Positions 1-8,688 are shown, numbered from the stretch's first letter. The stretch is DNA of 64,000 nucleotides from Bacillus thuringiensis (GCF_014932895.1 NZ_JACYOF010000007.1:1-64000), one strand, 5' to 3'. Made by a program: numbers and translations. The notes: a model not told the origin generated them from the letters alone.

Positions 1-27
1 AACTACTCCAATTTGTTGCTTTGGCAT
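1..27 (-). CDS. 5' end of a gene, possibly 6-phosphogluconate dehydrogenase
   Basis: On the minus strand an ATG at 27 is preceded by AAAGGA about ten bases upstream and opens the reading frame MPKQQIGVV before the window ends. These nine residues match what I remember of the N-terminus of Bacillus GndA/YqjI-type NADP-dependent 6-phosphogluconate dehydrogenases (M-x-KQQIGVV, the start of the Rossmann fold). Nine residues are too few for a firm call. An alternative ATG at 34 in another frame lies too close to the same ribosome binding site. If correct, the left edge of the window is chromosomal. Confidence 0.3.
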
Positions 28-167
28 ATTTCATCGTTCCTTTCTATGCATGTTACTCTGTCTATATTATAGTATATATACCTAAAGTAACACCTTAATC
101 AAATAATCCATCTTATTTATTTCAATATGCTCCGCCAAGATGCGTGCAAAAGGACATAGGGACACGG

Positions 168-186
168 CACATCGCCATCAAATTAA
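168..186 (+). repeat. Solo IS231-type end
   Basis: CACATCGCCATCAAATTAA resembles the IS231-family terminal repeat seen elsewhere in the window (CATGCCCATCAACTTAAG, CACATCGCTATCAAGCTAA). It points inward to the right, but no matching right end was found nearby, so it is a remnant. Confidence 0.5.
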
Positions 187-332
187 AAAATCAAACCTAA
201 ACCAGCAAACAGGAAATGAACATCTTAAACAAAACGGGGCTTTATATTATCCGTTTTCATGTATACAGTTAAGTTGAAATGAATATTTTTACCTACTCAG
301 CCACACATTTCATTTAGAAGTTTAAGGGGCCA

Positions 333-527
333 ATGTACTTTTTTTCATTTGGTCTTGGATTAACATTATCGTTATTAATTATCTTTTTTCTATTATTCAA
401 TGAAAATATAACTTTTTATGGATGTGGAACAATAGAGTATATTAATGAATTGATCAGTGATTATCTTGTCAATTGTAACATGTACGGAAGAAATGAAGTT
501 GATTTTAGAGTTGAAAAGGTTGAGTAG
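333..527 (+). CDS. Small predicted membrane protein (64 aa)
   Basis: The ATG at 333 follows AAGGGG with a spacing of about five bases. Residues 1-23 form one hydrophobic segment, followed by a short polar tail with two cysteines. I do not recognise a family. It ends just before the structured-RNA region that follows. It could be a chance frame; support is the ribosome binding site and the membrane segment only. Confidence 0.35.
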   Translation: MYFFSFGLGLTLSLLIIFFLLFNENITFYGCGTIEYINELISDYLVNCNMYGRNEVDFRVEKVE

Positions 528-544
528 AAAACACGGATAAAATG

Positions 545-1550
545 CGGATAAATTAACGATAAAGGAGCGGATAAGTAAATGTGCGATTCAAATTATCATT
601 ATCTTACAAGCCCTTTGACAACCGCATATCGAAGAGGATTAGTACACCTATAAGTGAACCATTCTGATGCGAGAATGTCACGGTAACGTATACCGCATGG
701 TAGGGCGGGCAAGGCGGTAAGAACCCGCGTTAAGACGAAAAGACCATTGAATGTATAACAATGACATATCCCAGTGTGGCGGGTGTGAGATAACTCGCAT
801 TCGTCATGCTGTTTTACTTCTCATTGAGTGTATAAGCGTTCCGCCTTTCGTTTGTAGGCTCACAGGTAGTAAAAACACATCTGTCATGTGATCTCTTTAT
901 TTCTACGTAAAACTAGATCGTTTGCCAAGTGGGAGATTGGGTTTGTTCGATTGAATGAACCGTGTCTCCTATAAAGAAGAAATAACGTAATTACTCACAA
1001 CATTTACTAATGTAAGTCAAGGTTCTTCTTCTAAACGATTAAACGAGCAGAGAGCTTCCGCTCTTTGTTTGAGCCAATACAGCTGAACCTTCCCCTCAGT
1101 CTTATGTATTGGTTCAAACAAGGCGTCGGAAGAAATATATACGTCTTGATGTGAATATAAAGATTGATTCCCTTTATATTTGACAATATGAAAGTGGTGT
1201 TCGTATCACTGCTTTTAAAAGTTATTCTTAGCTTCACGCCACGCGCAACAGAGCGTAAAGAGATAACGAAACGGCTTGCAAAGGCAATAGCTGAAGTATC
1301 TGCCGACTCTACGGAGGATAAACGAGAAGAGTAACGACATACGATCGCTTAAAGAGCAGTTGAAGCTCTTGCTCTTCTCCTAGTCACCGGACGTAAAGCG
1401 CGTAGCTAATAAGAGCTAAAAAATTATATGATGCGGTGGCTTGGAGAAGGTTGAGAGTACTCAGCCTTGGAAGAGGAACTTTTGCCATTTGTTTTCTCTT
1501 TTTCCCCCCATCCCCTTGAAAGCTGTCACTTCGGTGATGGCTTTTTTATT
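545..1550 (+). ncRNA. Candidate large structured RNA
   Basis: About 1 kb has no convincing ORF but many strong hairpins, and it ends in an intrinsic terminator. Stems read directly: 705-709/724-728; 974-981/1023-1030 (8 bp); 1051-1055/1060-1064; 1067-1080/1106-1119 (14 bp with one G-U); 1154-1162/1172-1180 (9 bp); 1324-1331/1372-1379 (8 bp) enclosing 1352-1357/1365-1370; and 1447-1455/1460-1468 (9 bp). The stretch looks richer in G+C than its flanks and precedes small phage-like genes. Large ornate RNAs of the GOLLD and ROOL classes occur in Firmicute phages and have similar size and context; I infer a similar class but cannot assign it. It lacks the domain V hairpin of a group II intron. The 5' end is uncertain; four CGATAA or CGGATAA motifs lie at about 535-575. 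Confidence 0.55.
1519..1550 (+). terminator. Intrinsic terminator of the candidate RNA
   Basis: AAAGCTGTCAC, TTCG loop, GTGATGGCTTTTTT form an 11-bp stem with a UUCG tetraloop and a T tract. It ends the structured stretch and lies 56 bases before the next gene. Confidence 0.8.
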
Positions 1551-1605
1551 TGTAGGGTATTATTCTATTCTGTCGAATAAATAGAGGGAAGGGAGAGGCA
1601 GAGAT

Positions 1606-1845
1606 ATGATGAAAAAATTAAAAATTAATTTTAGTATGAAAAACGGTCAAAACTTCCATGCATATATGGACGGGGATAAAGAAGAGGTATTTAACAAAAT
1701 CAAAACAAATGAGTATTCTTTCATGGGTTTTGGAGACCATATGATCAATATGGAAGAGGTATTAGCAATCAAGTTTAGTGAAACAGAAATTGATAATGAT
1801 GATAGGAATCAACAAGTCATTATAGATTATACAGATGTATTGTAA
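1606..1845 (+). CDS. Small phage-like protein (79 aa)
   Basis: Starts at ATG 1606 (or 1609) after GGGAGAGG. The protein is charged, with no membrane segment or signal peptide; it has an alternating beta-like N-terminus and the phrase MINMEEVLAIKF, typical of small phage-encoded hypothetical proteins in Bacillus. Function unknown. It is the first gene after the candidate structured RNA and is followed by further short phage-like genes on the same strand. Confidence 0.6.
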   Translation: MMKKLKINFSMKNGQNFHAYMDGDKEEVFNKIKTNEYSFMGFGDHMINMEEVLAIKFSETEIDNDDRNQQVIIDYTDVL

Positions 1846-2075
1846 GATTAAACAAGAAAGATCATCCATAACGGATGCTTTTTCTTTGTTATATAGAAAT
1901 TACACATTAAACCAGTAAACATTCTAATAAGACAAGCATATGATGAATCGTGGGACAAGTTATCATATGAGGTGAAACTTGGAGCGCCATACTTATTTGT
2001 TGAAGGGTACCTAATGACGGGTACTCTTTTTATTTTGAACAAAATGGACATTTGAATAGGGTGATGATTACAGGA

Positions 2076-2273
2076 ATGGCTAATAACAAATTAACTATTA
2101 AAGTAAATGCTGATACATCAGAAGCGTTAAAGCAAATGAAGGAAGTTACTGAGGCTGCTAATGAATGTGTAGCTGCATTGGAGAAGTTGGAAAGATTAAC
2201 TAATAAATTTTCAGGTTTACCAAGCGGAGGAATAATCTCAGCTGGTACTGTTCGAGCGAAAAGTTTTGATTAA
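2076..2273 (+). CDS. Small phage-like helical protein (65 aa)
   Basis: From ATG 2076 the protein begins MANNKLTIKVNAD and continues with a helical region rich in Glu, Ala and Lys (residues 11-50). The pattern, beta strand IKVNADTSEAL then helix, resembles the start of phage tail tape-measure proteins and small Bacillus phage hypothetical proteins. The start is uncertain: AGGGTGAT lies about ten bases upstream, while in-frame ATG 2064, GTG 2061 and TTG 2052 would extend it. Function unknown. Confidence 0.5.
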   Translation: MANNKLTIKVNADTSEALKQMKEVTEAANECVAALEKLERLTNKFSGLPSGGIISAGTVRAKSFD

Positions 2274-2361
2274 ACCAATAGCAATTATCGTAGGCGCTGC
2301 CGTAATCTGGGTGGCGTCTTGTTTGTTGTTAAGGAAAGATAAGGATTTTATTAAAGTTTAA
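2266..2361 (+). CDS. 31-aa single-pass membrane peptide
   Basis: A TTG at 2266 overlaps the end of the previous gene and opens a 31-residue frame with one clear membrane segment (residues 3-22, IAIIVGAAVIWVASCLLL) and a basic, charged tail. The overlap suggests translational coupling. Small one-pass membrane proteins are common in phage gene runs. No ATG alternative exists in the frame. Confidence 0.4.
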   Translation: MIKPIAIIVGAAVIWVASCLLLRKDKDFIKV

Positions 2362-2454
2362 GATTTAAAGCCCTTTTAATGGTACAATTTTCTTGTTATA
2401 GTAAATCATATATATATATAGATAATATATGAATATTAGAATTGAAAGATTTTA

Positions 2455-2720
2455 ATGAAGGGTTCTGATCATAAAGAAACAAAGGCAATATTAAAGATGT
2501 GGTTCATTTATATACCACTTGCATTTGGAGGATACATTCTCTCGAATACCAAGGATTATTTCAGAAAAATAAAAAATAAGATTTTTCGTCGATTGGAATG
2601 TTTACGAATTAATCTAGTTATAATCATGGTCAACCACCTGTTAGACATTTCTGTAATGATGAATGTTTATCTAAATGGTCTACTGGGAAAGTTGACCGAG
2701 TAAGAAAAGTAATGGATTGA
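2455..2720 (+). pseudogene. Degraded small gene with zinc-finger-like C-terminus
   Basis: The longest open frame (2455-2703) gives an implausible protein. A different frame, open from 2613 to the TGA at 2718, reads HFCNDECLSKW followed by basic residues, like the treble-clef or knuckle motif of small phage zinc proteins. I infer a gene broken by a frameshift, with its N-terminus in another frame. The next gene begins 31 bases downstream. Confidence 0.3.
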
Positions 2721-2751
2721 GTGAATGGTGAAAAGTAGAGGGGTGAAGCAG

Positions 2752-2940
2752 ATGGACTTAGAGTTATTTAAAGAACAAGTTAATAAGAGAATGATTGAAA
2801 AGCATAGGATGATGCCACTTGATAAAGACGGATGGATAACTATTATGTATGAATGCCTTTCTGTATATAATGAGAACCGTGAAAAGGAAATATGTAAGTC
2901 TGTTGCAAAAGAGCTAAGAACTGCTCAAAAGTATAGATAG
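2752..2940 (+). CDS. Small phage-like protein (62 aa)
   Basis: The start is ATG 2752, preceded by AGAGGGGTG; this decides against the upstream ATG at 2725, which would place the ribosome binding site inside the gene. The protein is mostly helical and charged, with WITIMYECLSVYNENREK in the middle. No known domain. It is the last gene of the short phage-like run. Confidence 0.5.
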   Translation: MDLELFKEQVNKRMIEKHRMMPLDKDGWITIMYECLSVYNENREKEICKSVAKELRTAQKYR

Positions 2941-3769
2941 TTAACGAATGGTAGTTGTGCATAACTATATAGACATTTTTGATACAAAAATTAGAAAAAC
3001 ATATAATTATATGTTTTTCTCTAAGAACACTATATTCTTCTTCATTTACCTATACATATAATTTCACTAAATTATTATGATGTAGATATTAATTTAAAGT
3101 GTTTTGTTCAAAATAAACAATTAGGATTTTTAGGAATGAAGAAACTAATGCTTTACCTAATTTCCTTAATTCACATAATTTTCAAATATAATAACTTAGA
3201 ATATAAGTATTTGTTATATAATGGGATCAACCTGTAGTTAGAATATTTGCTCCAATTCAGATTATGAGATGTTTTGTGTGTCCCGTGTATTCGCTTTAAC
3301 CTAAAAAAGAACTTGTAGTGATTTCTACAAGTTCTTTTTTAGGTTAAACAATCTTCAATTGAACTTTAAAAAGAAACTAAATATTTTAATTGAAATCAAA
3401 ATTTATATAAACTTAGTTTTACCTTTACATATGAACCGGTCTAAAAAGTGAACGAGAGTTTAAAAGGGATACGCTAACAAAGCATCATTAAGCCTAAATG
3501 AGTTTTAGGAGGAAATAAAAAAGGCAGTTACTAATCCCTTTCTTTAGGAGACAAAGTAGTTCGATAAAAATATAAGATTCAGAATTAAAAAGAATTCATA
3601 ATGAGTATTATGGAACTGTATAGTGACCGCTATTATATATGTCAATAAATATGCTAAATTACATATCTAAAAAAGAACGATTTGTTAACGTTTTCAAAAT
3701 AAGGAATATTTTTTAAAAAATGTGTTAATATCAAATTTGTATTTACTATAAAAGGAAGGGGTTGTTTAT
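2941..3769. other. Intergenic stretch, AT-rich
   Basis: No convincing gene. It contains the long perfect palindrome at 3295-3348 and an AT-rich upstream region for the secreted-protein gene at 3770. Confidence 0.6.
3295..3348. terminator. 24-bp-arm palindrome, bidirectional terminator-like
   Basis: Arms 3295-3318 and 3325-3348 are perfect complements (core AAAAAAGAACTTGTAG) around the loop TGATTT. The run of T at the end of each arm makes it terminator-like in both directions. The nearest upstream gene ends 355 bases away, so it may instead be the relic of a lost gene or a repeat. Confidence 0.5.
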
Positions 3770-4204
3770 ATGTTAAAAAAAGTTGCATTAGGGATATCAT
3801 CGTTAACAATGGCAGCAGTAGTAGGTTTAGGAATGGCACCGGAGGCATCAGCAGGTCCAGCCGCCCCTCTAACTTCTTTAAATGTAGTGAAAGTTGAATC
3901 AGAATTAGGTGGGATTGAATATGTAAATCCTAATAATCTTAGTACGGTCAAAGATCATGGTGGAAGTTATTTATACATTTATACAAGAGAAATTGGATAT
4001 GGTCACATTCGTACTGCTAAAATGAATGGCACAAAATTAAAAGATATTGGCTCCACAATGATAGATTTAAATGGCGATCGCATTGTAGATGGCTGGGAGC
4101 TAAAATGGGATGGGTCTGGGCACCAAAGTGGACGATTTGAATACGAAAATACTTCTACGAATTACCCTTGGAATAAAATGTATACAGCAATAAATATTAA
4201 ATAA
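3770..4204 (+). CDS. Secreted DUF4879/YolA-like protein
   Basis: 144 aa with a typical Sec signal peptide (KK at 3-4, hydrophobic core, likely cleavage after EASA at residue 28). The mature part contains VVKVESELGG near its start, which I associate with the DUF4879 family (B. subtilis YolA), plus a DLNGDRIVDGWELKWDGSG stretch. Secreted, function unknown. The start is fixed by AAAGGAAGGGG upstream of ATG 3770. A hairpin terminator follows, so it is probably a single-gene transcript. Confidence 0.65.
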   Translation: MLKKVALGISSLTMAAVVGLGMAPEASAGPAAPLTSLNVVKVESELGGIEYVNPNNLSTVKDHGGSYLYIYTREIGYGHIRTAKMNGTKLKDIGSTMIDLNGDRIVDGWELKWDGSGHQSGRFEYENTSTNYPWNKMYTAINIK

Positions 4205-4287
4205 AGAGTATTATACCTTAAACTATTCGTAGAATAACCCGAGGTGAATAAAAAAGGTTAAAAAGCTACAAGCAAATGTTGTAAATA

Positions 4288-4328
4288 GACAAAGAGAGAA
4301 AAATAATAAACATTCTTCTCTCTTTGTC
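4288..4328 (+). terminator. Terminator after the secreted-protein gene
   Basis: GACAAAGAGAGAA pairs with TTCTCTCTTTGTC across a 15-base loop, followed by TTTAAT. Confidence 0.7.
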
Positions 4329-4347
4329 TTTAATTGGGGTTCAGCCG

Positions 4348-4463
4348 CATGCCCATCAACTTAAGAATTTAAACCTTCAGGATGAAAATTCCGTGTATTT
4401 TTGACAGAAAACAGCTTGTTTTTTCGGTTTTGGATACTTCAAAATCTTAGCTTGATAGCGATG
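4348..4463. mobile_element. 116-bp IS231-end MITE, copy 1
   Basis: Starts CATGCCCATCAACTTAAGAA and ends CTTAGCTTGATAGCGATG, degenerate inverted copies of an IS231-type terminal repeat. The interior is non-coding. The left flank is GGGTTCAGCCG, a GGG-type IS231 target. Exactly the same length as copies at 4475-4590 and 31128-31243. Too short to encode anything; it would need IS231 transposase in trans. Confidence 0.7.
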
Positions 4464-4474
4464 GGGTGGTACCC

Positions 4475-4590
4475 CACATCCATCAACTTAAGGTATTTAA
4501 CACTCAAAAATAAAAAAATGTACATTTTCTCCGGGAGATGCCAATTTTCTCGTTTTGGGGAACTACCAATTTCTTAAGTTCATGGGCATG
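4475..4590. mobile_element. 116-bp IS231-end MITE, copy 2
   Basis: Starts CACATCCATCAACTTAAGG and ends CTTAAGTTCATGGGCATG. It is separated from copy 1 by the 11-bp spacer GGGTGGTACCC, the size and type of an IS231 target duplication. The interior is diverged from copy 1. Confidence 0.65.
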
Positions 4591-4592
4591 TA

Positions 4593-4714
4593 TAGTGGCA
4601 CCTAATAGTTTAGGTGATTTTTTAGATATCGTTTATCAACAATTTACTTTAACAGAACTTTATCCAAAGAAATACCTAATCGCATTCCCATATCCTCCTA
4701 TGAAGCAATATTGA
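4593..4714 (+). pseudogene. C-terminal gene fragment cut by a MITE
   Basis: Directly after the right end of MITE copy 2 an open frame reads IVAPNSLGDF then continues to LIAFPYPPMKQY and a TGA at 4712. The composition looks like a genuine protein C-terminus, but there is no start and the upstream part is missing, so the MITE insertion or a deletion removed it. Family not recognised. It overlaps the end of the convergent CPBP gene by 17 bases. Confidence 0.35.
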
Positions 4715-5540
4715 GACCCTTTTTAATTCTGAATGACCTAAGAATCAGACCTATACCCAAAAATAAAACTGTCGCAACTACTCCGCTTGCGGGGTTCAAC
4801 CAAAGGTCGCCACTTTTAGTAAATGTAATAGCTTCACCAATTGTCACCAACAGGGTTGGAACTGCATCTTCAGCTGCGTGCATTAATACACATGGCCACA
4901 CTGAATTTGTGAGTCTGTAAATTTCAACATACATAACAGCCCATGCAATCATAATCACACAACCTGATAATAGCGTACCCGTTCTAGAAAGAGATGCAAA
5001 GTATTCCTCTGGCAAAAACACTAAATAATATGCAGCATGCCATAAAGCCCATATAATACCGGAAATAAGGTATATCAGCCAATCATTTAACTTAATTTCT
5101 ATAAGTTTAGGAGTTAAATAACCTCGCCATGAAAACTCTTCAAATATATTTTTAATAAAGCTACCTAAAAAAGAAACAAATATCACAGAAATAGGAAAAG
5201 AAGATTCGAAGTTAGAAATTTGAATAACTCCTAATAACTTAGCGATTAAAACGGTTATGATAGTAACTAGTGGATAGATAAGCAAGCCAACAGCATACCA
5301 TTTTATATTACCCCTTAGATTTAGTCTAATCCCTGTATTCTTCCAATCACGACCCGTTATCCGAAGCAATAAGGCCGTTAGAAACGGAAGAACTAACCAT
5401 AATCCCATTCCTAAAGAACTATCTTTGGGTTGATCCTTAAGAAGCGAATCAAGCAATACACCAAGCCAACCGCTTATCAATGTTATTATGATGAAGCAAA
5501 TCAATCGCAGTCTTAATCTATTCTTGCTCGTTTCAGTCAA
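4698..5540 (-). CDS. CPBP-family intramembrane protease
   Basis: 280 aa with about eight membrane segments. The CPBP (Abi/RCE1-like) motifs are present: EEFSWRG (motif 1, Glu-Glu and Arg), WALWHAAYY (motif 2 His) and a later HAAED (motif 3 His). These membrane proteases cleave within membranes; in Firmicutes several are linked to bacteriocin self-immunity, but the substrate is unknown. Start is TTG 5540 behind AAGGGGGCG. Not in an operon; the downstream MITE and gene fragment are convergent. Confidence 0.8.
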   Translation of the reverse strand: MTETSKNRLRLRLICFIIITLISGWLGVLLDSLLKDQPKDSSLGMGLWLVLPFLTALLLRITGRDWKNTGIRLNLRGNIKWYAVGLLIYPLVTIITVLIAKLLGVIQISNFESSFPISVIFVSFLGSFIKNIFEEFSWRGYLTPKLIEIKLNDWLIYLISGIIWALWHAAYYLVFLPEEYFASLSRTGTLLSGCVIMIAWAVMYVEIYRLTNSVWPCVLMHAAEDAVPTLLVTIGEAITFTKSGDLWLNPASGVVATVLFLGIGLILRSFRIKKGLNIAS

Positions 5541-6531
5541 CCAAAACGCCCCCTTATAAGCCCTCTATATATGGCACCTATTAAATAAAAGATTATCCTG
5601 ATTCAAAAAATACAATTAAACCCCCTTTAATCAATATCTATATCACAATAAATTATAAATATAGGTAAATAGAGAAGAATGGTGGAAAAAGTGAATACGA
5701 GATTACTACATGGCATGATCGAAGGACAAAAAATGAGGATAAAAAAAGAATCCTTAATTCAATAAGGATTCATAACAGGAAGATAAGAGACAGATATAGA
5801 AATAAAAAGAATTAATTATATTATAATTCAAAAATATGAAAAGTCATATTGAGAAAAAATCGTTAGATTGAATTTTCTGATTAATCTTTTTAAAATAAAA
5901 ACGAGTTGTAGTAAAAAGCTGTCATTAAACCCCTTACACCGAAAAGGTTGGCAAATATCCAACCTTTTTTTATGTAGATAGGGTCTCTTACTTTTCTTGC
6001 ATGAGAGCCTATCTACATTCGAGAACTACCTGTCATTATTATAAAGAAAGAATCCATATAAAACCAATAGGTTTTTTGATATTAAAACGCTACATTTTCT
6101 ATATTCTATGTTAAAATTAGTGATTGAGGGTACAATTTTTCAAGAGAAAAAGGCAAACAATATAAATACTTTCTGAAAGTGTTCAATTCAAGTTCAACAA
6201 AAAGCATTTGTTATTCTATAGCAAATGCTTTTTGACAAATTAGATTCTTTTACTTTGTCTTTAATTAGAAAAAGTATCTATCTTAGGTAGCTCTCATAGG
6301 TGTAAGATCTATGGGGGCTTTTTTATAAGGGGAATATAAAATTTCACATACCGTATTATTTTATAAAAAACAAAATACATAATCAATATGTCTACATTTA
6401 ATTTTATGCTTAATGGATATTGTTTGTTTTGGATAGATTTCTTGTGAAATATGTACCTAAAGCAGTATTTCAATTTAAATGTGATACGATAGTTATATAT
6501 TCGTTTTGCTAGCAAAAGGAGATGAGTGTCG
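5541..6531. other. Long intergenic region with three hairpins
   Basis: No convincing gene over almost 1 kb. It holds a terminator-like hairpin at 5942-5968 (AAAAGGTTGG/CCAACCTTTT then T tract), an adjacent long hairpin 5973-6017 (TGTAGATAGG/CCTATCTACA), and another terminator-like hairpin at 6199-6233 (AAAAAGCATTTG/CAAATGCTTTTT). Terminators without genes suggest small RNAs or deleted genes. Confidence 0.5.
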
Positions 6532-6867
6532 ATGAAAAACCACATAAAAGTAAATGGGAAAATCCTTCAAACAAATAAAAAATGGTCACATCTCAAGCAA
6601 AGACAAAAACAACATATTTCTAATTGGTTACGTAGAGAATATACACAGTTTGTAAAAACACATTATAGAAAACCTAGAAAGTATGAACATGATGAGATTC
6701 TTCATGAAGTGATGAATCAAATACAGGAACGTGAAATTTGGATTCCTAATGGTGAAGTAAAAAGATATTATCTAAGCAAAATAGGAAAATGGTTTAGAAA
6801 AATAGAAAGTGAATGGGAATCACAAATATCCAACAGTGAAAAGCAGCAGGTATTAGAAGAAAAGTAA
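6532..6867 (+). CDS. Conserved-looking basic protein of unknown function (111 aa)
   Basis: ATG 6532 follows AAAAGGAGATG; GTG 6526 is an alternative start but very close to the ribosome binding site. The protein is strongly basic and helical (KQRQKQHISNWLRREY, WFRKIESEWESQ), with no membrane segment. The charge and helices suggest nucleic-acid binding, but this is inference. It lies 27 bases upstream of an hfq paralogue on the same strand and probably shares its transcript. Confidence 0.6.
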   Translation: MKNHIKVNGKILQTNKKWSHLKQRQKQHISNWLRREYTQFVKTHYRKPRKYEHDEILHEVMNQIQEREIWIPNGEVKRYYLSKIGKWFRKIESEWESQISNSEKQQVLEEK

Positions 6868-6894
6868 ATCCAAACAAACCAGGGGGCGCATTTC

Positions 6895-7083
6895 ATGTTT
6901 AATTTACAAGAAGATATGTATGAACAATTGAAAGAGAAAAAAGGGGAAGTTACTGTATTTTTAAAGAATGGCGTTCCAGTGCGTGGGCAGATCCTTGCAA
7001 CAGATAAATTTACCATCCTAATGATGATTCGTGGTAAACAACAATTAATCTACAAACAAGCAATATCTACACTTGCTATGTAA
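6895..7083 (+). CDS. hfq: Hfq paralogue, RNA-binding protein
   Basis: 62 aa, the short Sm-fold length of Gram-positive Hfq. The Sm1 region contains FLKNGVPVRGQILATDKF and the Sm2 motif is present as YKQAISTL (canonical Y/F-K-H-A; here Gln replaces the usual His). Hfq hexamers bind U-rich and A-rich RNA; B. anthracis is known to carry several Hfq paralogues, one of them plasmid-borne. ATG 6895 follows AGGGGGCG. The 5-bp target repeat of the following transposon begins 10 bases after its stop, so its terminator was probably displaced. Confidence 0.85.
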   Translation: MFNLQEDMYEQLKEKKGEVTVFLKNGVPVRGQILATDKFTILMMIRGKQQLIYKQAISTLAM

Positions 7084-7240
7084 TACATACGATTCTAGGG
7101 GTCACCATACATGCCCATCAACTTAAGAAAAGAAAAACACCCCTAAAACGCAAAAATGCGCTGACTTCTCAAAGTAATGTTCATCAATTTAATTTTACTT
7201 TTATAAATCATGTATATATTATTAATAAAGAGGTGAAAAA

Positions 7241-7465
7241 ATGAAAAAAAAGAGAATAGTATTTTTATTTTTAGGTTTTTTGATTCTTTTTATTGTATTT
7301 TGGTATTCAAAAGGCTACAGCGGTGAATACATAAGATGGGGTGCTTCAGTAGAGTCTGTTAATATAAATAAGCTTGAAAGAAACAACATTCCATATAAAA
7401 TAAAAAATAATAAAGTATATATCCCAGAAGATGCCTATGACAAGGCGACATATTGTTGTTCTTAA
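7241..7465 (+). CDS. Small membrane-anchored protein (74 aa)
   Basis: ATG 7241 follows AGAGGTG. One membrane helix (residues 5-24) with a KKKR start, then an exterior domain ending IPEDAYDKATYCCS with a terminal Cys-Cys. Its GEYIRWGAS region gives no recognised family. First passenger inside the left end of the IS231 element, with no other + strand passenger before the transposase. A MITE begins 73 bases downstream. Confidence 0.55.
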   Translation: MKKKRIVFLFLGFLILFIVFWYSKGYSGEYIRWGASVESVNINKLERNNIPYKIKNNKVYIPEDAYDKATYCCS

Positions 7466-7537
7466 TTCCTCTTCACTTTGTTTAGGTATTGGGCTTAATT
7501 AAAAATAAAATAGAATTGTATATTAGAGATAGTGCCA

Positions 7538-7665
7538 CACCCCCATCAACTTAAGAAAAATAAAAGCCTCAAAAAAGAAAAAATGAGCCGAACTCTTATG
7601 AATAACTGTGAAAAGGTAAAATTTTTGTTATGGGAGATTTCTGAATATCTTAGCTTGATGGGCAT
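7538..7665. mobile_element. IS231-end MITE nested in the passenger region
   Basis: Begins CACCCCCATCAACTTAAG and ends CTTAGCTTGATGGGCATG, about 128 bp, with an AT-rich interior related to the copies at 16801 and 36271. A 61-codon frame across it is not a gene. Confidence 0.6.
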
Positions 7666-7935
7666 GGGACTGAACCCCCAATACTTTATTTTAATAATGA
7701 CTCTTTTCATGAAATAAAACTCAGTTATCAGTCTAAACCATTTTGTATATCTAACAATAACAAGTGTGCATTTGTAGAATTTTAATTAAGTTTAATAAAA
7801 ACGAAATCGCTCAACCTAATCAAGCATCCAATAAAAAAACTCCATTTTGAATAAAGATTGATCAAAATAGAGTTAAGCTTTCTAATGAAGTATGGAAATC
7901 TTATAAAAAAGTTTGATTACTTCACAGTCCAATTT

Positions 7936-8688
7936 TCAAATGTTATCAATTAACCTTTTTACTGCATTAACTACGACTTCTGGTTCATCATTTTGTATAT
8001 AATGGGCACTATTTTTAGCTATTATAAATTCACCATTAGAGGATATTTGAAGAATCTCCTTCTGCATTTTATTCCATAGCCCTTGTGATTCTTCTGAATA
8101 ATGAGCTTTTTTACCTGCTGATATAACAATTAAAGGGACGCTCAGTTTCCTTCTTGAATCCTTTAGCTGTTGCAGGCTTTCCATAAATTCATCATATGTA
8201 CCCTCATAAACAAATTGTTTGTTATAAGCATCTTGAAACGCCTTAGGCATTGTTGGCAAAAACCTATCTTTATAGTCTTCGGGTGTAGAGTCAACTAGCA
8301 CTACCCCTGCGACCTCTTGAGGATATTCAGAAGTATATATACGTGCATTTACCCCACCAAAAGAATGTCCCACCAAGATGTAAGGGGGCTTAATACTCAA
8401 TCGAATAAGGGCTTCTTTTAACTCTTTTACCATATATGTACTTGTTCTAGGATTCAAGCTTTTCTCGCTTTTTCCTAATCCAGCTCTATCATAAACGAGG
8501 ACATCTGTAAGTACAGAAATTTCAGACACAACAAGCTTCCACGATTTGGAATAGTCTCCATATCCAGCATCCATTATGACAGTTGGCTTATTCTTTTTGT
8601 CCCCATAAAATTTTGTAAATAATTTAAAACCATTAAGTTGAACAAATGCTTCTTTCACTGTTTGAGCTATCATCTTTTTATCTCTCAT
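7936..8688 (-). CDS. Alpha/beta-hydrolase
   Basis: 250 aa from ATG 8688, which has the strong site GGGGGTATAGT; a longer frame to 8736 lacks one. Classical alpha/beta-hydrolase fold: oxyanion-side DAGYGDYSKSW, YDRAGLGKS, nucleophile elbow GHSFGG, acid region VDSTPEDY, and C-terminal catalytic His in NSAHYIQND. Likely a cytoplasmic esterase-type enzyme; substrate unknown. Passenger of the IS231 element, transcribed opposite to the transposase and in line with the two genes to its right. Confidence 0.8.
   Translation of the reverse strand: MRDKKMIAQTVKEAFVQLNGFKLFTKFYGDKKNKPTVIMDAGYGDYSKSWKLVVSEISVLTDVLVYDRAGLGKSEKSLNPRTSTYMVKELKEALIRLSIKPPYILVGHSFGGVNARIYTSEYPQEVAGVVLVDSTPEDYKDRFLPTMPKAFQDAYNKQFVYEGTYDEFMESLQQLKDSRRKLSVPLIVISAGKKAHYSEESQGLWNKMQKEILQISSNGEFIIAKNSAHYIQNDEPEVVVNAVKRLIDNI

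Noticed and set aside
1031-1237. 68-codon minus-strand frame inside the structured region
   Set aside because: No ribosome binding site, implausible composition, and it lies across strong hairpins.
580-1500. Possible ORF-less group II intron (the stretch near 580 contains GTGCGATTC, like a GUGYG 5' end)
   Set aside because: No domain V hairpin with the AGC triad and no domain VI-like bulged A ending were found before 1500.
580-1500. RNase P RNA or tmRNA
   Set aside because: None of their conserved segments was recognised, and the length and order of hairpins do not fit.
7532-7717. 61-codon frame
   Set aside because: Covers an IS231-end MITE with no ribosome binding site.
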